Below, piece after piece: positions 1 to 8,068 of a DNA stretch of 17,519 nucleotides. Position 1 is the first letter of the stretch, and each line of letters starts with the position of its first letter. The notes beneath the pieces are model-generated. The model was not told the origin of the DNA and made no database searches. It saw nothing but the letters and a program-made list of their open reading frames with translations. The DNA comes from an uncultured Clostridia bacterium (GTDB lineage Bacteria; Bacillota; Clostridia; Oscillospirales; CAG-272), in NCBI GenBank assembly GCA_945949385.1, contig CAMFEL010000024.1:1-17519 (forward strand), in the 5' to 3' direction. Both the position numbers and the translations under genes were made by a program.

Positions 1-18
1 CGGGGAGGCTCGGAGGGG

Positions 19-98
19 CTGCTGACGGGACAGCAGTCCCTTCGAAAAATCCTCTCTTCACCTCTGTCGGCTAACAATCAAATCTGAATTCCCAAATA
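19..98. repeat. Diverged direct repeat, copy A (hairpin-bearing)
   Basis: This stretch recurs with a few substitutions at 211-289. It begins with a hairpin: arms at 15-24 and 31-40, ten pairs including one G-T wobble between 18 and 37, around a six-base loop. A conserved CCTTCGAA-like stretch and then an AT-rich tail containing AATCTGAATTCC follow. The wobble here matches a perfect pair in the other copy, so the stem looks conserved. The first ~18 bases of the window also resemble the bases before copy B, so the repeat probably starts outside the window. Function unknown. Confidence 0.75.
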
Positions 99-210
99 TA
101 CTGTAAATTTCATATAACTTGATTTCTGTGGGTAACTTCAACTCTGCCGTCGAACGCTCCGAAGCGGTGCTTAATTCCTCTCATATCCGGTAAGGGAGAG
201 CCCTGTGGGA

Positions 211-289
211 CTGCTGCCGGGACAGCAGTCCCTTCGAATATTCCTCTCTTCACTTCTGTAAGCTAATAATCAAATCTGAATTCCAAATA
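211..289. repeat. Diverged direct repeat, copy B (hairpin-bearing)
   Basis: Second copy of the element at 19-98. Its hairpin is a perfect 10-bp stem, GGGACTGCTG at 207-216 with CAGCAGTCCC at 223-232, around a six-base loop. No T-run follows, so it does not look like a standard terminator. After the shared AATCTGAATTCC segment the two copies lose register. The next shared word, AATATACTGTA, lies at about 95-105 in the first unit but at 320-330 here, so one copy has gained or lost roughly 30 bp. The rest of 1-380 shows no gene. Confidence 0.75.
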
Positions 290-380
290 ATCCAATTTTC
301 ACACAATAAATATTTTTTGAATATACTGTATATTATTACATTTTCTAAGCCAAAAAATCCGTTTTCATACATAAAAATTC

Positions 381-409
381 TTGACTTACAAATCGATATG
401 GTATATAAT
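381..409 (+). promoter_or_regulatory. Sigma-A-type promoter of serC-serA
   Basis: TTGACT at 381-386 and a perfect TATAAT at 404-409 are separated by 17 bp. This is nearly ideal for the housekeeping sigma factor. Transcription should start near 416, giving a leader of about 48 nt before serC. The same two hexamers with the same spacing occur in the pyk promoter on the other strand at 12462-12490. Confidence 0.85.
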
Positions 410-431
410 GATATATAAATATAAATTATTC

Positions 432-447
432 TTCCGCCGGTGCGGAA
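432..447 (+). promoter_or_regulatory. Small hairpin in the serC leader
   Basis: TTCCGC (432-437), CGGT loop (438-441) and GCGGAA (442-447) form a 6-bp perfect stem in the predicted 5' leader. It ends four bases before the AAAGGA ribosome binding site at 451-456. It could stabilise the transcript or modulate ribosome access. It is too small to be a known riboswitch, and I see no T-box signature. Confidence 0.4.
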
Positions 448-463
448 ATGAAAGGACAATATT

Positions 464-1549
464 ATGAACAGAGTCTACAATTTCTCGGCAGGACCCTCTA
501 TGCTGCCCCTGCCCGTACTTGAAAAAGCAGCATCCGAGCTTGTTTGCTACGGCGACGCAGGAATGTCAGTTATGGAGATGAGTCACCGTTCCCCTGCTTT
601 TGAAGAAATTATAGCTGCCGCAGAAAAGGGTCTGCGCGACCTTATGAATATTCCCGACAACTATAAGGTGCTGTTTATGCAGGGCGGTGCTTCCACTCAG
701 TTTGCCTGCGTCCCCCTTAACCTTATGAAAACCGGCAAGGCCGACTATGTCCTCTCCGGTCAGTTCTCCACAAAAGCCTTCAAGGAGGCTCAGAAGTACG
801 GAGACGCGGTTGCAATCGCTTCCTCAAAGGACGACAACTTCTCCCGTATTCCCGTTATCACGCGTGAGGATATTCGCCCCGACGCCGATTATGTACATAT
901 CTGCTTCAATAACACCATATACGGCACCAAGTACAACTATATCCCCGACACCGGAGATATTCCCCTGGTTGCCGATATGTCAAGCTGCATAATCTCCGAG
1001 CCTGTGGATGTTTCCAAATTCGGCGTTATCTACGCAGGCGCGCAAAAGAATATGGCGCCCGCTGGCGTTACCGTTGTCATCGTGCGCGAGGATCTTCTGG
1101 GAAGCGCCCGTCCCACCACTCCCGCTATGCTCAACTGGCAGCTTATGGCCGACAACGGCTCTATGTACAACACTCCTCCCTGCTACTCCATCTATATAGC
1201 AAAGCTTGTGTATGAGTGGATAGCTTCCATCGGCGGACTTGAGGAAATGAAAGCAAGAAACGTAAAGAAAGCAAAGCTGCTTTACGACTATCTTGACAGC
1301 CAGGATTATTACATCGCTCCCGTTGTCCCCGAATGGCGCTCAATGATGAACGTGACCTTTGTGACCGGAGACGCGGATCTTGATAAAAAGTTTGCCGCAG
1401 AGGCCGCAGCCGCAGGACTCAAGAACCTGAAGGGTCACCGCTCCGTAGGCGGTATGAGAGCCTCCATTTATAACGCAATGCCCTATGAGGGCGTGGAAGC
1501 TCTGGTGGCATTTATGAAGAAGTTTGCCGCAGAAAACCCCAAGGCATAA
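464..1549 (+). CDS. serC: Phosphoserine aminotransferase SerC
   Basis: This is a PLP-dependent transaminase that converts 3-phosphohydroxypyruvate and glutamate to O-phosphoserine and 2-oxoglutarate, the second step of serine biosynthesis in the cytoplasm. The 361-residue length is the usual one. The family N-terminus NFSAGPSMLP is at residues 6-15, MEMSHRSP at 37-44, and the phosphate-binding-type GGAST at 74-78. The motif AGAQKN at 191-196 places the PLP-binding lysine at K195. GHRSVGGMRAS and NAMP near the C-terminus are also typical. AAAGGA at 451-456 precedes the ATG by seven bases. serA follows after 25 bp, so the two consecutive pathway steps are co-transcribed from the promoter at 381-409. 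Nothing is truncated or unusual. Confidence 0.97.
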   Translation: MNRVYNFSAGPSMLPLPVLEKAASELVCYGDAGMSVMEMSHRSPAFEEIIAAAEKGLRDLMNIPDNYKVLFMQGGASTQFACVPLNLMKTGKADYVLSGQFSTKAFKEAQKYGDAVAIASSKDDNFSRIPVITREDIRPDADYVHICFNNTIYGTKYNYIPDTGDIPLVADMSSCIISEPVDVSKFGVIYAGAQKNMAPAGVTVVIVREDLLGSARPTTPAMLNWQLMADNGSMYNTPPCYSIYIAKLVYEWIASIGGLEEMKARNVKKAKLLYDYLDSQDYYIAPVVPEWRSMMNVTFVTGDADLDKKFAAEAAAAGLKNLKGHRSVGGMRASIYNAMPYEGVEALVAFMKKFAAENPKA

Positions 1550-1560
1550 ACAACAGGTAC

Positions 1561-1566
1561 AGGGAG
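1561..1566 (+). promoter_or_regulatory. Ribosome binding site that fixes the serA start
   Basis: AGGGAG lies eight bases before the ATG at 1575. An upstream in-frame ATG at 1524 would overlap the end of serC and add 17 residues that are not family-like (MPQKTPRHK...), and it lacks a comparable site. The 1575 start is therefore preferred. Confidence 0.75.
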
Positions 1567-1574
1567 ATAATACT

Positions 1575-2729
1575 ATGACAAAGATAAAGCTTCTCAATAA
1601 AATATCCTCCTGCGGCACCGACGAGTTCGACCGCAGCGCCTATGAGGTAGGCGAGGACATCGCCGCCGCCGAAGCCATAATGGTAAGAAGCGCCGCCATG
1701 CACGATATGCAGTTCGGCGCAGAGCTTCAGGCTATCGCAAGAGCGGGAGCGGGCGTCAACAACATTCCCTGCGACCGCTGTGCGGAGGAGGGCATTGTTG
1801 TATTCAACACCCCCGGCGCCAACGCCAACGGCGTAAAGGAGCTGGCAATTGCCGCGCTTCTTTTGTCCTCCCGTGACATCGTGGACGGCATCAACTGGGC
1901 GGGCACCCTTACGGAGGATGTTGCAAAATCCGTTGAAAAGGGCAAATCCAAATTTGCCGGCTGCGAAATAAAGGGCAAGACCCTGGGCGTTATCGGTCTG
2001 GGAGCCATCGGCGGTCTTGTGGCTAACGCCGCAAGAGAGCTTGGTATGAATGTTATCGGCTGTGACCCCTATATGACGGTCAACGCCGCATGGAAGCTGA
2101 GCCGCGGAGTCAGAAGCGCCGCAAGCTACGAGGAGATATACAGAAACGCAGACTATATCACTCTCCATGTTCCCGTAACCCCCGAAACAAAGAATATGAT
2201 CTGTGCCGACACCCTTGCAATGATGAAGGACGGCGTCAGAATAATCAACCTTGCCCGCGCCGACCTTGTATGCGCCGCTGACCTTAAGGCGGCTGTTGCC
2301 TCCGGCAAGGTGGCGAAGTATGTTACCGACTTCCCCACCGAGGAAACGGTAAATCAGCCCGGCATCATCACTATCCCCCATCTGGGCGCCTCCACCGAGG
2401 AGTCCGAGGACAACTGCGCCGTTATGGCGGCTCATGAGCTTATCGACTATCTGGAAAACGGCAATATCACCAACAGCGTGAACTTCCCTGCCGTTTCCAT
2501 GCCCCGCAGCGGCGCCTGCCGCCTTGTTGTACTGCACAAGAACCAGCCCGATATGCTTTCCCGCATTACCGCGGTGCTTTCCGGCGACGGCATTAACATA
2601 GATAACATGGCAAGCCGCTCCAAGGGCAGCTACGCCTGCGCCCTGCTCGACTGCACCACCGACGTGTGTGACAGTCATATATCAGACATCGCCGCTATTG
2701 ACGGAGTTATCAGAGTACTTAAAAAATAA
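1575..2729 (+). CDS. serA: D-3-phosphoglycerate dehydrogenase SerA (short, ACT-domain form)
   Basis: This enzyme oxidises 3-phosphoglycerate to 3-phosphohydroxypyruvate with NAD+, the committed step of serine synthesis and the step before SerC. The 384 residues match the short SerA type. There is an N-terminal catalytic half with GAGVNNI at 58-64, then the NAD-binding Rossmann motif GLGAIGG at 141-147. The catalytic residues appear to be R228 (in NLARADL), a glutamate in the TDFPTEE segment around 256-257, and H269 (in PHLGAST). A C-terminal ACT domain covers about 315-384 (LVVLHKNQPDMLSRI, then INIDNM). The ACT domain is known in this family for serine feedback control; whether that operates here is inference. 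It is co-transcribed with serC. No serB is nearby. Confidence 0.96.
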   Translation: MTKIKLLNKISSCGTDEFDRSAYEVGEDIAAAEAIMVRSAAMHDMQFGAELQAIARAGAGVNNIPCDRCAEEGIVVFNTPGANANGVKELAIAALLLSSRDIVDGINWAGTLTEDVAKSVEKGKSKFAGCEIKGKTLGVIGLGAIGGLVANAARELGMNVIGCDPYMTVNAAWKLSRGVRSAASYEEIYRNADYITLHVPVTPETKNMICADTLAMMKDGVRIINLARADLVCAADLKAAVASGKVAKYVTDFPTEETVNQPGIITIPHLGASTEESEDNCAVMAAHELIDYLENGNITNSVNFPAVSMPRSGACRLVVLHKNQPDMLSRITAVLSGDGINIDNMASRSKGSYACALLDCTTDVCDSHISDIAAIDGVIRVLKK

Positions 2730-2732
2730 GGC

Positions 2733-2794
2733 GCCGCTAAATGCGACGTTTGCCGTCGGGATGCCTCGCAGTATTCCGGCGGCTCTGCTTTTCC
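2733..2794 (+). terminator. Possible terminator or attenuator after serA
   Basis: The 138-bp gap after serA holds an imperfect long hairpin. The outer stem is GCCGC 2733-2737 with GCGGC 2779-2783, and the inner stem is TGCGA 2742-2746 with TCGCA 2766-2770. It is followed by TCTGCTTTTCC with a short T-run. The internal loops are large, so it is a weak terminator at best. It could partly separate serCA from the downstream membrane-enzyme gene. I see no convincing promoter in the rest of the gap. Confidence 0.3.
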
Positions 2795-2867
2795 GAGTTA
2801 TTTCCGCCGCGTCTCAGACGGTGAATAATGCTGCTGCCCCAAACCCCATAAGAGAAAGGAACATAAA

Positions 2868-4754
2868 ATGAAACGGATCAAAAACCTGCTGTTCGGAGGC
2901 GGAAAGCCCGCACTGCGCAGCGCTCTTTCCTCCCTGCTGTTTTTCTCTTCTCTTGCTTTTCTTGACCTGTCCTTCAGATATATTTACAGAGCCGATAACA
3001 CCTACGGTACCGCATGGTATATCCCTGCTCTGTTCACCCTTTGCTGGTGCGTCATTCTTACAGGTGCAGCGTATGTTCTGCCACGGCTCATCAGACGGAT
3101 ATTTATGATTCTCGCAACCGCCGTCAGCTGCTTTTTCGTGCTGTGTCATGCGGTGTTCCACAGCTTTTTCGGCAAATATATGTCCCTGTCCTCCGTTATG
3201 TTCGCAGGTGACGGAGCCGGATTTTTCGACTGGTCGTATTTTGATATACCGAAAAAGCTGATCCTTGCGGTGCTTATCAGCCTGTGCGCCACGGTTCTCG
3301 CCGTACTGATACTGCCCAAGCGTCGCTTCAGGGTATGGCGCATAATCGCAGCAGTCGCTGTGATCGCCGTAGGTATCACCGGAATAAATCTTGCGAAAAA
3401 TCATTTCTATGCAGAGCAAGAAAACGGAATAGCCTGGGACAGCACCGTTTCGCTTCGCGAGACCTACGACAGCTTTACGGACACCTATAACTGTATGCAT
3501 ATGGTGGGTCTTTACCAATACAGCGCCCGTGACATTTATATTTCCTCCGGTCTTGAAACCGTTGTGCTGAAAAGAACCGGCGCCGATGCGATAAATGAGA
3601 TAGAAGAGCTTGCCGAAAGCCGCAAGGACAACGGCGAAAACGAAATGACGGGGGTATTCAAGGACAAAAACCTTATCCTTATTCAGCTTGAAGCCATCGA
3701 CACATGGATGCTGAACGAGGTGGCAATGCCCAACCTGTCGAAAATACAGTCGGAAAGCATAAACTTCACAGAGTTTTACGCTCCCAAGTACCTGTACGGA
3801 GCCACTTTTAATACGGAATATGTGGTAAACACCGGTTTTGTGGCGCCCTCAAACACTTCAAGAGTCTCCGTTTTCACCGAAAACAGCTATCCCTATTCCA
3901 TGGCGCATCTGTTTACAAATGCGGGATACCGCGCCGAAAGCTTTCACCGTTCCAACGGAAGCCTGTACAACAGAGCCGACTCCCACACAAACTGGGGCTA
4001 CGCCAAGTATAACAGCGGCTACGATATGGGGTTTGAAGACTTTGACCTTGACACTTCCCTTATGGGTGCATACGATATGATAGTGCCCGATGAGGGTAAG
4101 TTTATGAGCTTTATCATAACATTTTCCGGTCACGGCCCCTTTAATGCGGACACCAAGGAATCGAAGCTGTACTACGAAATGCTGAAGCCTCAGCTTCCCG
4201 AGGACGCGGAGGACGAGTATGTATATGCTCTGTGTCACGCCTATGAGACGGCTGCTTTCATCGGCGAGCTTTTCGGAAGGCTGGACGCCGACGGTAACCT
4301 TCACGATACGGTAGTGGTGTTCTATACGGATCACTACAACCACTATGTTTCAGATTCAAATATCCTTACAAAATATAAGGGTACCTCTGACGCAAACCTT
4401 ATGTGCAATATTCCTTTCTTCATTTACAGCAAGGACACGGAGCCTATGACGGTGGAAAAACCCGTGGCTTCTTACGATGTGCTGCCCACCGTGGCAAACC
4501 TGTTCGGGCTGGAGACGAGAGCGGAATACTATGTAGGCGACGATGCCTTTTCCGACAGAGGAGGATATATTATGTTCGCGGACGGCTCGTGGTATGACGG
4601 CGAGACTTACTTCAATGCAGGCGCCGCGTCCGAGGCAACGGAGCTTTCCAAGGAGCGCGCCGAGGAAATAAGCCACCGTTTGAACGCAAGCTACAATACG
4701 GTAAAGCTTGACTATTTCAAGATCATCGGCGACAAAATATCCGAGGACAAATAA
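2868..4754 (+). CDS. LtaS-like membrane phosphoglycerol transferase/sulfatase
   Basis: 628 residues of the lipoteichoic-acid-synthase (alkaline phosphatase/sulfatase) family. Family members cleave phosphatidylglycerol and transfer glycerol phosphate to an envelope polymer outside the membrane. Five hydrophobic segments lie near residues 18-38, 50-72, 78-100, 130-150 and 157-175, then an extracellular enzyme domain from about 267. By comparison with LtaS the catalytic set is complete: E275 (IQLEAID), nucleophile T313 (GATFNTE), H360 (FHRSNGSLYNR), H422 (SGHGPF), D488 and H489 (YTDHY). AAAGGA is placed seven bases before the ATG. It follows serA by 138 bp, and the RluA-type gene starts six bases after it. 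The polymer it builds or modifies cannot be told from sequence, and a phosphoglycerol transferase acting on another glycan is possible. A second, larger homologue lies on the other strand at 5464-7836. Confidence 0.88.
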   Translation: MKRIKNLLFGGGKPALRSALSSLLFFSSLAFLDLSFRYIYRADNTYGTAWYIPALFTLCWCVILTGAAYVLPRLIRRIFMILATAVSCFFVLCHAVFHSFFGKYMSLSSVMFAGDGAGFFDWSYFDIPKKLILAVLISLCATVLAVLILPKRRFRVWRIIAAVAVIAVGITGINLAKNHFYAEQENGIAWDSTVSLRETYDSFTDTYNCMHMVGLYQYSARDIYISSGLETVVLKRTGADAINEIEELAESRKDNGENEMTGVFKDKNLILIQLEAIDTWMLNEVAMPNLSKIQSESINFTEFYAPKYLYGATFNTEYVVNTGFVAPSNTSRVSVFTENSYPYSMAHLFTNAGYRAESFHRSNGSLYNRADSHTNWGYAKYNSGYDMGFEDFDLDTSLMGAYDMIVPDEGKFMSFIITFSGHGPFNADTKESKLYYEMLKPQLPEDAEDEYVYALCHAYETAAFIGELFGRLDADGNLHDTVVVFYTDHYNHYVSDSNILTKYKGTSDANLMCNIPFFIYSKDTEPMTVEKPVASYDVLPTVANLFGLETRAEYYVGDDAFSDRGGYIMFADGSWYDGETYFNAGAASEATELSKERAEEISHRLNASYNTVKLDYFKIIGDKISEDK

Positions 4755-4760
4755 AAAGTA

Positions 4761-5399
4761 ATGGAAATACTGTACAGCGACAAGTATCTTGCGGTCGCCG
4801 TAAAGCCGAGAGGCGTGGCGTCACAGAAAGACCCAACCGGGAGATGCGACATGGTCACTCTGCTGACAGAGTCGCTCGGCACGCAGGCATACTGCGTCCA
4901 CAGGCTTGATACCGCCACCGAGGGAGTCATGGTGTACGCCCTGACAAAGGAGTCGGCAGCAAGGCTTTCCGCGTCTATGGAAGCATGGCAGAAAACCTAT
5001 ATTGCAGCCGTGACGGGAGAAGCCGCCCGGCAGGGCGAAATGCGGGATCTGCTGCTGCACGACAGGAGAATTAACAAAAGCTTTGTTACTGACACAAAGC
5101 GCGCCGGAGTAAAGGAAGCCGCCCTTGAATATTCCCTGCTGGCTTATGACGGCGGCACTTCCCTTGTAAAGGTTCGGCTTATAACAGGCAGAACGCATCA
5201 GATAAGAGTGCAGTTTGCCTCAAGGGGTATGCCTCTGCTGGGAGACGGCAAATACGGCTCTCGGGTCAAATGCCCCCTTGCCCTGTACTGCGCCCTGCTT
5301 TCCTTTGAACACCCCTATACAAAGGAGCAGATGACTTTTTCAAGCCTTCCGCCCTCTCCGTGGAACGGCTTTGAGCTGAACGCGGAAATGCTGAAATGA
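4761..5399 (+). CDS. Short RluA-family RNA pseudouridine synthase
   Basis: This enzyme isomerises specific uridines to pseudouridine in rRNA or tRNA; the target site cannot be assigned. It has 212 residues and lacks the N-terminal S4 RNA-binding domain of the longer RluC/RluD type. The catalytic motif HRLD is at 47-50 with aspartate D50, followed by TATEGVMVYA where many relatives have S or G in place of E58. The C-terminal motif GRTHQIRVQF is at 143-152, followed by PLLGDGKYG. The start is six bases after the previous stop and no strong ribosome binding site is visible (GAGGA is 13 bases upstream, inside the previous gene), so translation is probably coupled. A strong hairpin terminator follows 10 bp after the stop. 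Why it is paired with an LtaS-like gene is unclear; co-location may be only operonic. Confidence 0.88.
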   Translation: MEILYSDKYLAVAVKPRGVASQKDPTGRCDMVTLLTESLGTQAYCVHRLDTATEGVMVYALTKESAARLSASMEAWQKTYIAAVTGEAARQGEMRDLLLHDRRINKSFVTDTKRAGVKEAALEYSLLAYDGGTSLVKVRLITGRTHQIRVQFASRGMPLLGDGKYGSRVKCPLALYCALLSFEHPYTKEQMTFSSLPPSPWNGFELNAEMLK

Positions 5400-5409
5400 A
5401 TACCGAAGC

Positions 5410-5450
5410 AAAACCCCCTCTTTACGCGAAATGCGCAAAGAGGGGGTTTT
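5410..5450. terminator. Bidirectional intrinsic terminator
   Basis: A perfect 14-bp stem, AAAACCCCCTCTTT (5410-5423) with AAAGAGGGGGTTTT (5437-5450), encloses a 13-base loop that can form three further pairs. Both strands end in a T-run. It sits between the convergent genes ending at 5399 (+) and 5464 (-), so it very likely serves both. Confidence 0.93.
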
Positions 5451-5463
5451 GATTTTGCCTTAT

Positions 5464-7836
5464 TTATTTCTTTTTTGCAAAATTGTTCTTTACATAATAC
5501 TGCACGCTTTTGTATTCATTCAGGGCCGCCGCGTCCGCGCCCTCCGGCTCCGTTATAATGACCTCGCCGTTCTTTATAAACTTTCCGTAAAGGTTCAAAG
5601 CCGAAATGCCGCTTGACTCTCTGAAATCGCTGAGATACTGCATATACTCATTGCCCTTCCAGCCGCACAGGCGGAAAAGCTCGTTCATAAGAAAGTAAGA
5701 GCCCACGGTATCTCCGTCTCCCGAAAAACCGTTTTTACATATCTCCTTTGCCGCGTCGTTTGCCCATATGATATACGGGGTTTCATAGAAGTTTTCAAAG
5801 CCCTGTGCAGTGGCAGTGTCAATATTGATTCCCAGCGCACGGTAAACCGAAGCTCCGTCTCCCAGTCCCGGCAGGTGATCGCCGAACAGCACCAGCACCA
5901 CAGGCTCATCTCTATCCCGCAGCTCATCCACAAATTTCTCAAGCTGTATGTTGGTATCATTGATAAGCTCAACATAGTTGTTTACAATGTTGTACTGCTC
6001 CTCGCTCAGCCCCTCGTTTGAAACATATTCTTTTGAATACAGCGCCTCGGTACCCGAATACGGGCCGTGTCCCTCATAGGACACGTTGAACGAGAACAGA
6101 GGCTCTCCGGAGTCCGTCGCGTCGTCAAGTCTTGACAGGATCTGCGAAAACAGTACATCGTTATATGCGTTGTTTGCACCGCCGTTCAGATCGCGGTAGG
6201 TGTCCTCGTCAAAGAAATAGTTTTCAAAGCCCATATGGGCGTTTATGCTCTGCCGCCCGTAGAACCAGCGCTGACCGGGATGACCGCCCTCAACGCGGTA
6301 GCCCTGCTCTCTCATATACCAGGCAAAGGAGTTGGCGTTATATCTGTATGTAGGCAGATAGTAATAATTCAGACCGCTTACAAAGCTGCGCTCCGTTTTA
6401 ATGGTGTTGCCGCCGTATATGTCCGTCAGAATATTTCCGCTGTAGCTTTCAGCGCGCAGACGGTTAAGATATTCATACACTCCGTCGTCTATCTCCACGG
6501 TGTCGAAGCGGGACAGGTCGCAGTACGATTCAAGCATAACTGCGATTACATTTACCCGTCTGTCCTCGGGAATATCCTCGTAGGTGTAGGAGGAAAGAAG
6601 CTCTTCCGTCGCTTTTTTGTCGTATCCCTCCGGCGGCTTTGCCTGGGAGACCTCATAAGAATGATAGCTGTAAATCAGAGGATGCAGAAATCCGCTTGCC
6701 GTATATCTTGTCATATCGCTGACGCCGTAATAAACACTCTCGTTTATCTTTGCAAAGGTGTCGCTTCTGAGTGAAAGGCACAGATCCATATCGCAGTATG
6801 CCGTCTTTAATACAAATGAAGAAAGAACGATTACACCCGCAAGCAAGGCGGGACGGATATATCTGATTCTGATTTTCGCATCAAAGAAAAGGCGAACGAT
6901 TACGGCGGCGGCTACTATCACCGCAAACAGAAGAATTTTCCTCGGCGTAAGGCTGATGTTATACTGTGCCGTCATGGCAGCACCCTCACGCAGAGAGAAT
7001 ATATCCTCAAAAATGAGCGGGTCGTCTCTGAAAGTAATCTTGAAGTAGTTTATCAGCGACAGGATCAAAGTGACAATTCCGGAAAGGCCGCAGGCGAAAG
7101 CGGTACTGCCGAAAAGCGCATAGATAAGCAGGCAAAAAAGAAAGACCGGCAGAATGTTATAAAACAAAAGCCTTGCGTCACAAAAATATGCGCCGAACAA
7201 AGCACCCGGCTGCGGACTTGTCTGTGCAGTCAGATAAAGGCTCATAATACCCCACGCGCAGCTCAGAAGCAGCATGGCAAAAGCGGCGGCGGCAAAGCGG
7301 CGCACGCAGGAGGCAATGCAGGCAAATTTCGAGGCATAGCGGTTCTTGCCGTAAACATATACTTTTTCTGCGGCGTCTTTCATAATCGGGCACGAAAGAG
7401 TGCCGAAAGCGCGGTATTCCGCGCCCTGCGACGCCTCGCTGAGCATTTGTACCGCCGGCTTCCACGGGGTAAAACGCCGAAGGCTGAGGCTGTACTCCCC
7501 CGCCGAAACCGGGCAATCCGAGAGAGCCTCTACCACACAGCGCGGATGTGCCGACAAAACGGTAACGCCACGCTCCGGCAGTACGATACGCTTTTCATTC
7601 TTTGAGCGAAAGACCTTAAGGCGCTCCTCAAGTCCGCGCACCCGTCTTAGAAAGGAATAATGTATTTCAAGATATTTTTTCTGCGTCAGCAAATGAAAAT
7701 AGGACAAAAAATCCGCCAGAATATACAGCGGAGCGTATATTATAAGAGAGGGCTGACGAAGCAGCGCATACAGATAGAAGCGTCGCTCAAGCCTTCCCCG
7801 AAACACGCAATTTTCAAAAACTGCATAGCTTTGCAT
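5464..7836 (-). CDS. LtaS-like membrane enzyme with an N-terminal degenerate HAD-like domain
   Basis: 790 residues. Residues ~430-730 form an LtaS-type extracellular phosphoglycerol transferase/sulfatase domain with all expected residues: E436 (MLESY), probable nucleophile T478 (GGNTIKTE), H519 (GGHPGQRWFYGR), H590 (YEGHGPY), D653 and H654 (FGDH). Five membrane segments lie near 181-203, 222-243, 246-266, 300-317 and 329-345. The first ~170 residues are extra. They have the order and spacing of a HAD-IB phosphatase: an N-terminal strand (YAVFEN), a helical cap with FYLYALLRQPSL, VTVLSAHP at 91-98, and a late YVYGKN at 160-165. The DxD nucleophile motif reads VFE and the acidic motif near 146-150 reads TLSCP, so this part is probably catalytically dead. 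The start ATG has AAAGGA 14 bases upstream, rather far. The promoter is at 7875-7902. Envelope polymer synthesis or modification is the likely role; the substrate is unknown. Confidence 0.85.
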   Translation of the reverse strand: MQSYAVFENCVFRGRLERRFYLYALLRQPSLIIYAPLYILADFLSYFHLLTQKKYLEIHYSFLRRVRGLEERLKVFRSKNEKRIVLPERGVTVLSAHPRCVVEALSDCPVSAGEYSLSLRRFTPWKPAVQMLSEASQGAEYRAFGTLSCPIMKDAAEKVYVYGKNRYASKFACIASCVRRFAAAAFAMLLLSCAWGIMSLYLTAQTSPQPGALFGAYFCDARLLFYNILPVFLFCLLIYALFGSTAFACGLSGIVTLILSLINYFKITFRDDPLIFEDIFSLREGAAMTAQYNISLTPRKILLFAVIVAAAVIVRLFFDAKIRIRYIRPALLAGVIVLSSFVLKTAYCDMDLCLSLRSDTFAKINESVYYGVSDMTRYTASGFLHPLIYSYHSYEVSQAKPPEGYDKKATEELLSSYTYEDIPEDRRVNVIAVMLESYCDLSRFDTVEIDDGVYEYLNRLRAESYSGNILTDIYGGNTIKTERSFVSGLNYYYLPTYRYNANSFAWYMREQGYRVEGGHPGQRWFYGRQSINAHMGFENYFFDEDTYRDLNGGANNAYNDVLFSQILSRLDDATDSGEPLFSFNVSYEGHGPYSGTEALYSKEYVSNEGLSEEQYNIVNNYVELINDTNIQLEKFVDELRDRDEPVVLVLFGDHLPGLGDGASVYRALGINIDTATAQGFENFYETPYIIWANDAAKEICKNGFSGDGDTVGSYFLMNELFRLCGWKGNEYMQYLSDFRESSGISALNLYGKFIKNGEVIITEPEGADAAALNEYKSVQYYVKNNFAKKK

Positions 7837-7874
7837 TATGTAATCGGTTTTCCTTTCGGCATTTATCTATTTAT

Positions 7875-7902
7875 ATTATAATGATTTGCCGACAAAATGC
7901 AA
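7875..7902 (-). promoter_or_regulatory. Probable promoter of the 790-residue LtaS-like gene
   Basis: On the minus strand TATAAT (7880-7875) is preceded at 16 bp by TTGCAT (7902-7897). The -10 is perfect and the -35 is weak. It lies about 40 bp upstream of the start codon at 7836 in a short AT-rich stretch. Confidence 0.5.
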
Positions 7903-7983
7903 CTTTTTTTGCTTCCCCGACGGTTGAACAAATATTTGCAATGCAGGCGAAGTATGTCGGTGTGCCGCCACGGAAGCAGATAC

Positions 7984-8057
7984 GGGGCGCTGCCCGAGCA
8001 ACAGGTTTTTCGGGGCGCTGCCCCATGCCCCGGTGAAGTATGTCGGGGCGCTGCCCC
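7984..8057. repeat. Three copies of a GC-rich palindromic word
   Basis: GGGGCGCTGCCC(C) occurs at 7984-7995, 8012-8024 and 8045-8057. The second and third copies are separated by a segment containing GAAGTATGTC, which also occurs upstream of the first at about 7950. This forms a short degenerate tandem array, and each copy can fold on itself (GGGGC with GCCCC). Short open frames across it on both strands are low-complexity translations of the repeat and are not credible genes. Confidence 0.75.
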
Positions 8058-8068
8058 GAGCCCCGGTC

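Noticed and set aside
250..459. 69-codon frame on the minus strand upstream of serC
   Set aside because: It overlaps the serC promoter and leader, is a low-complexity AT-rich translation (runs of I, Y, S), and has no family-like motif.
364..463. Possible riboswitch or T-box before serC
   Set aside because: The predicted leader is only ~48 nt with one 6-bp hairpin; no T-box sequence or known aptamer core fits.
2250..2400. Unusual SerA catalytic segment (ARADL instead of the common ARGG)
   Set aside because: From recall, the short clostridial SerA group shows this variation, and the arginine, glutamate region and histidine are all present.
1512..2678. Long minus-strand frame opposite serA
   Set aside because: Antisense shadow of a clear serA gene in GC-rich codons; its G/A/V/H-rich translation has no recognisable domain.
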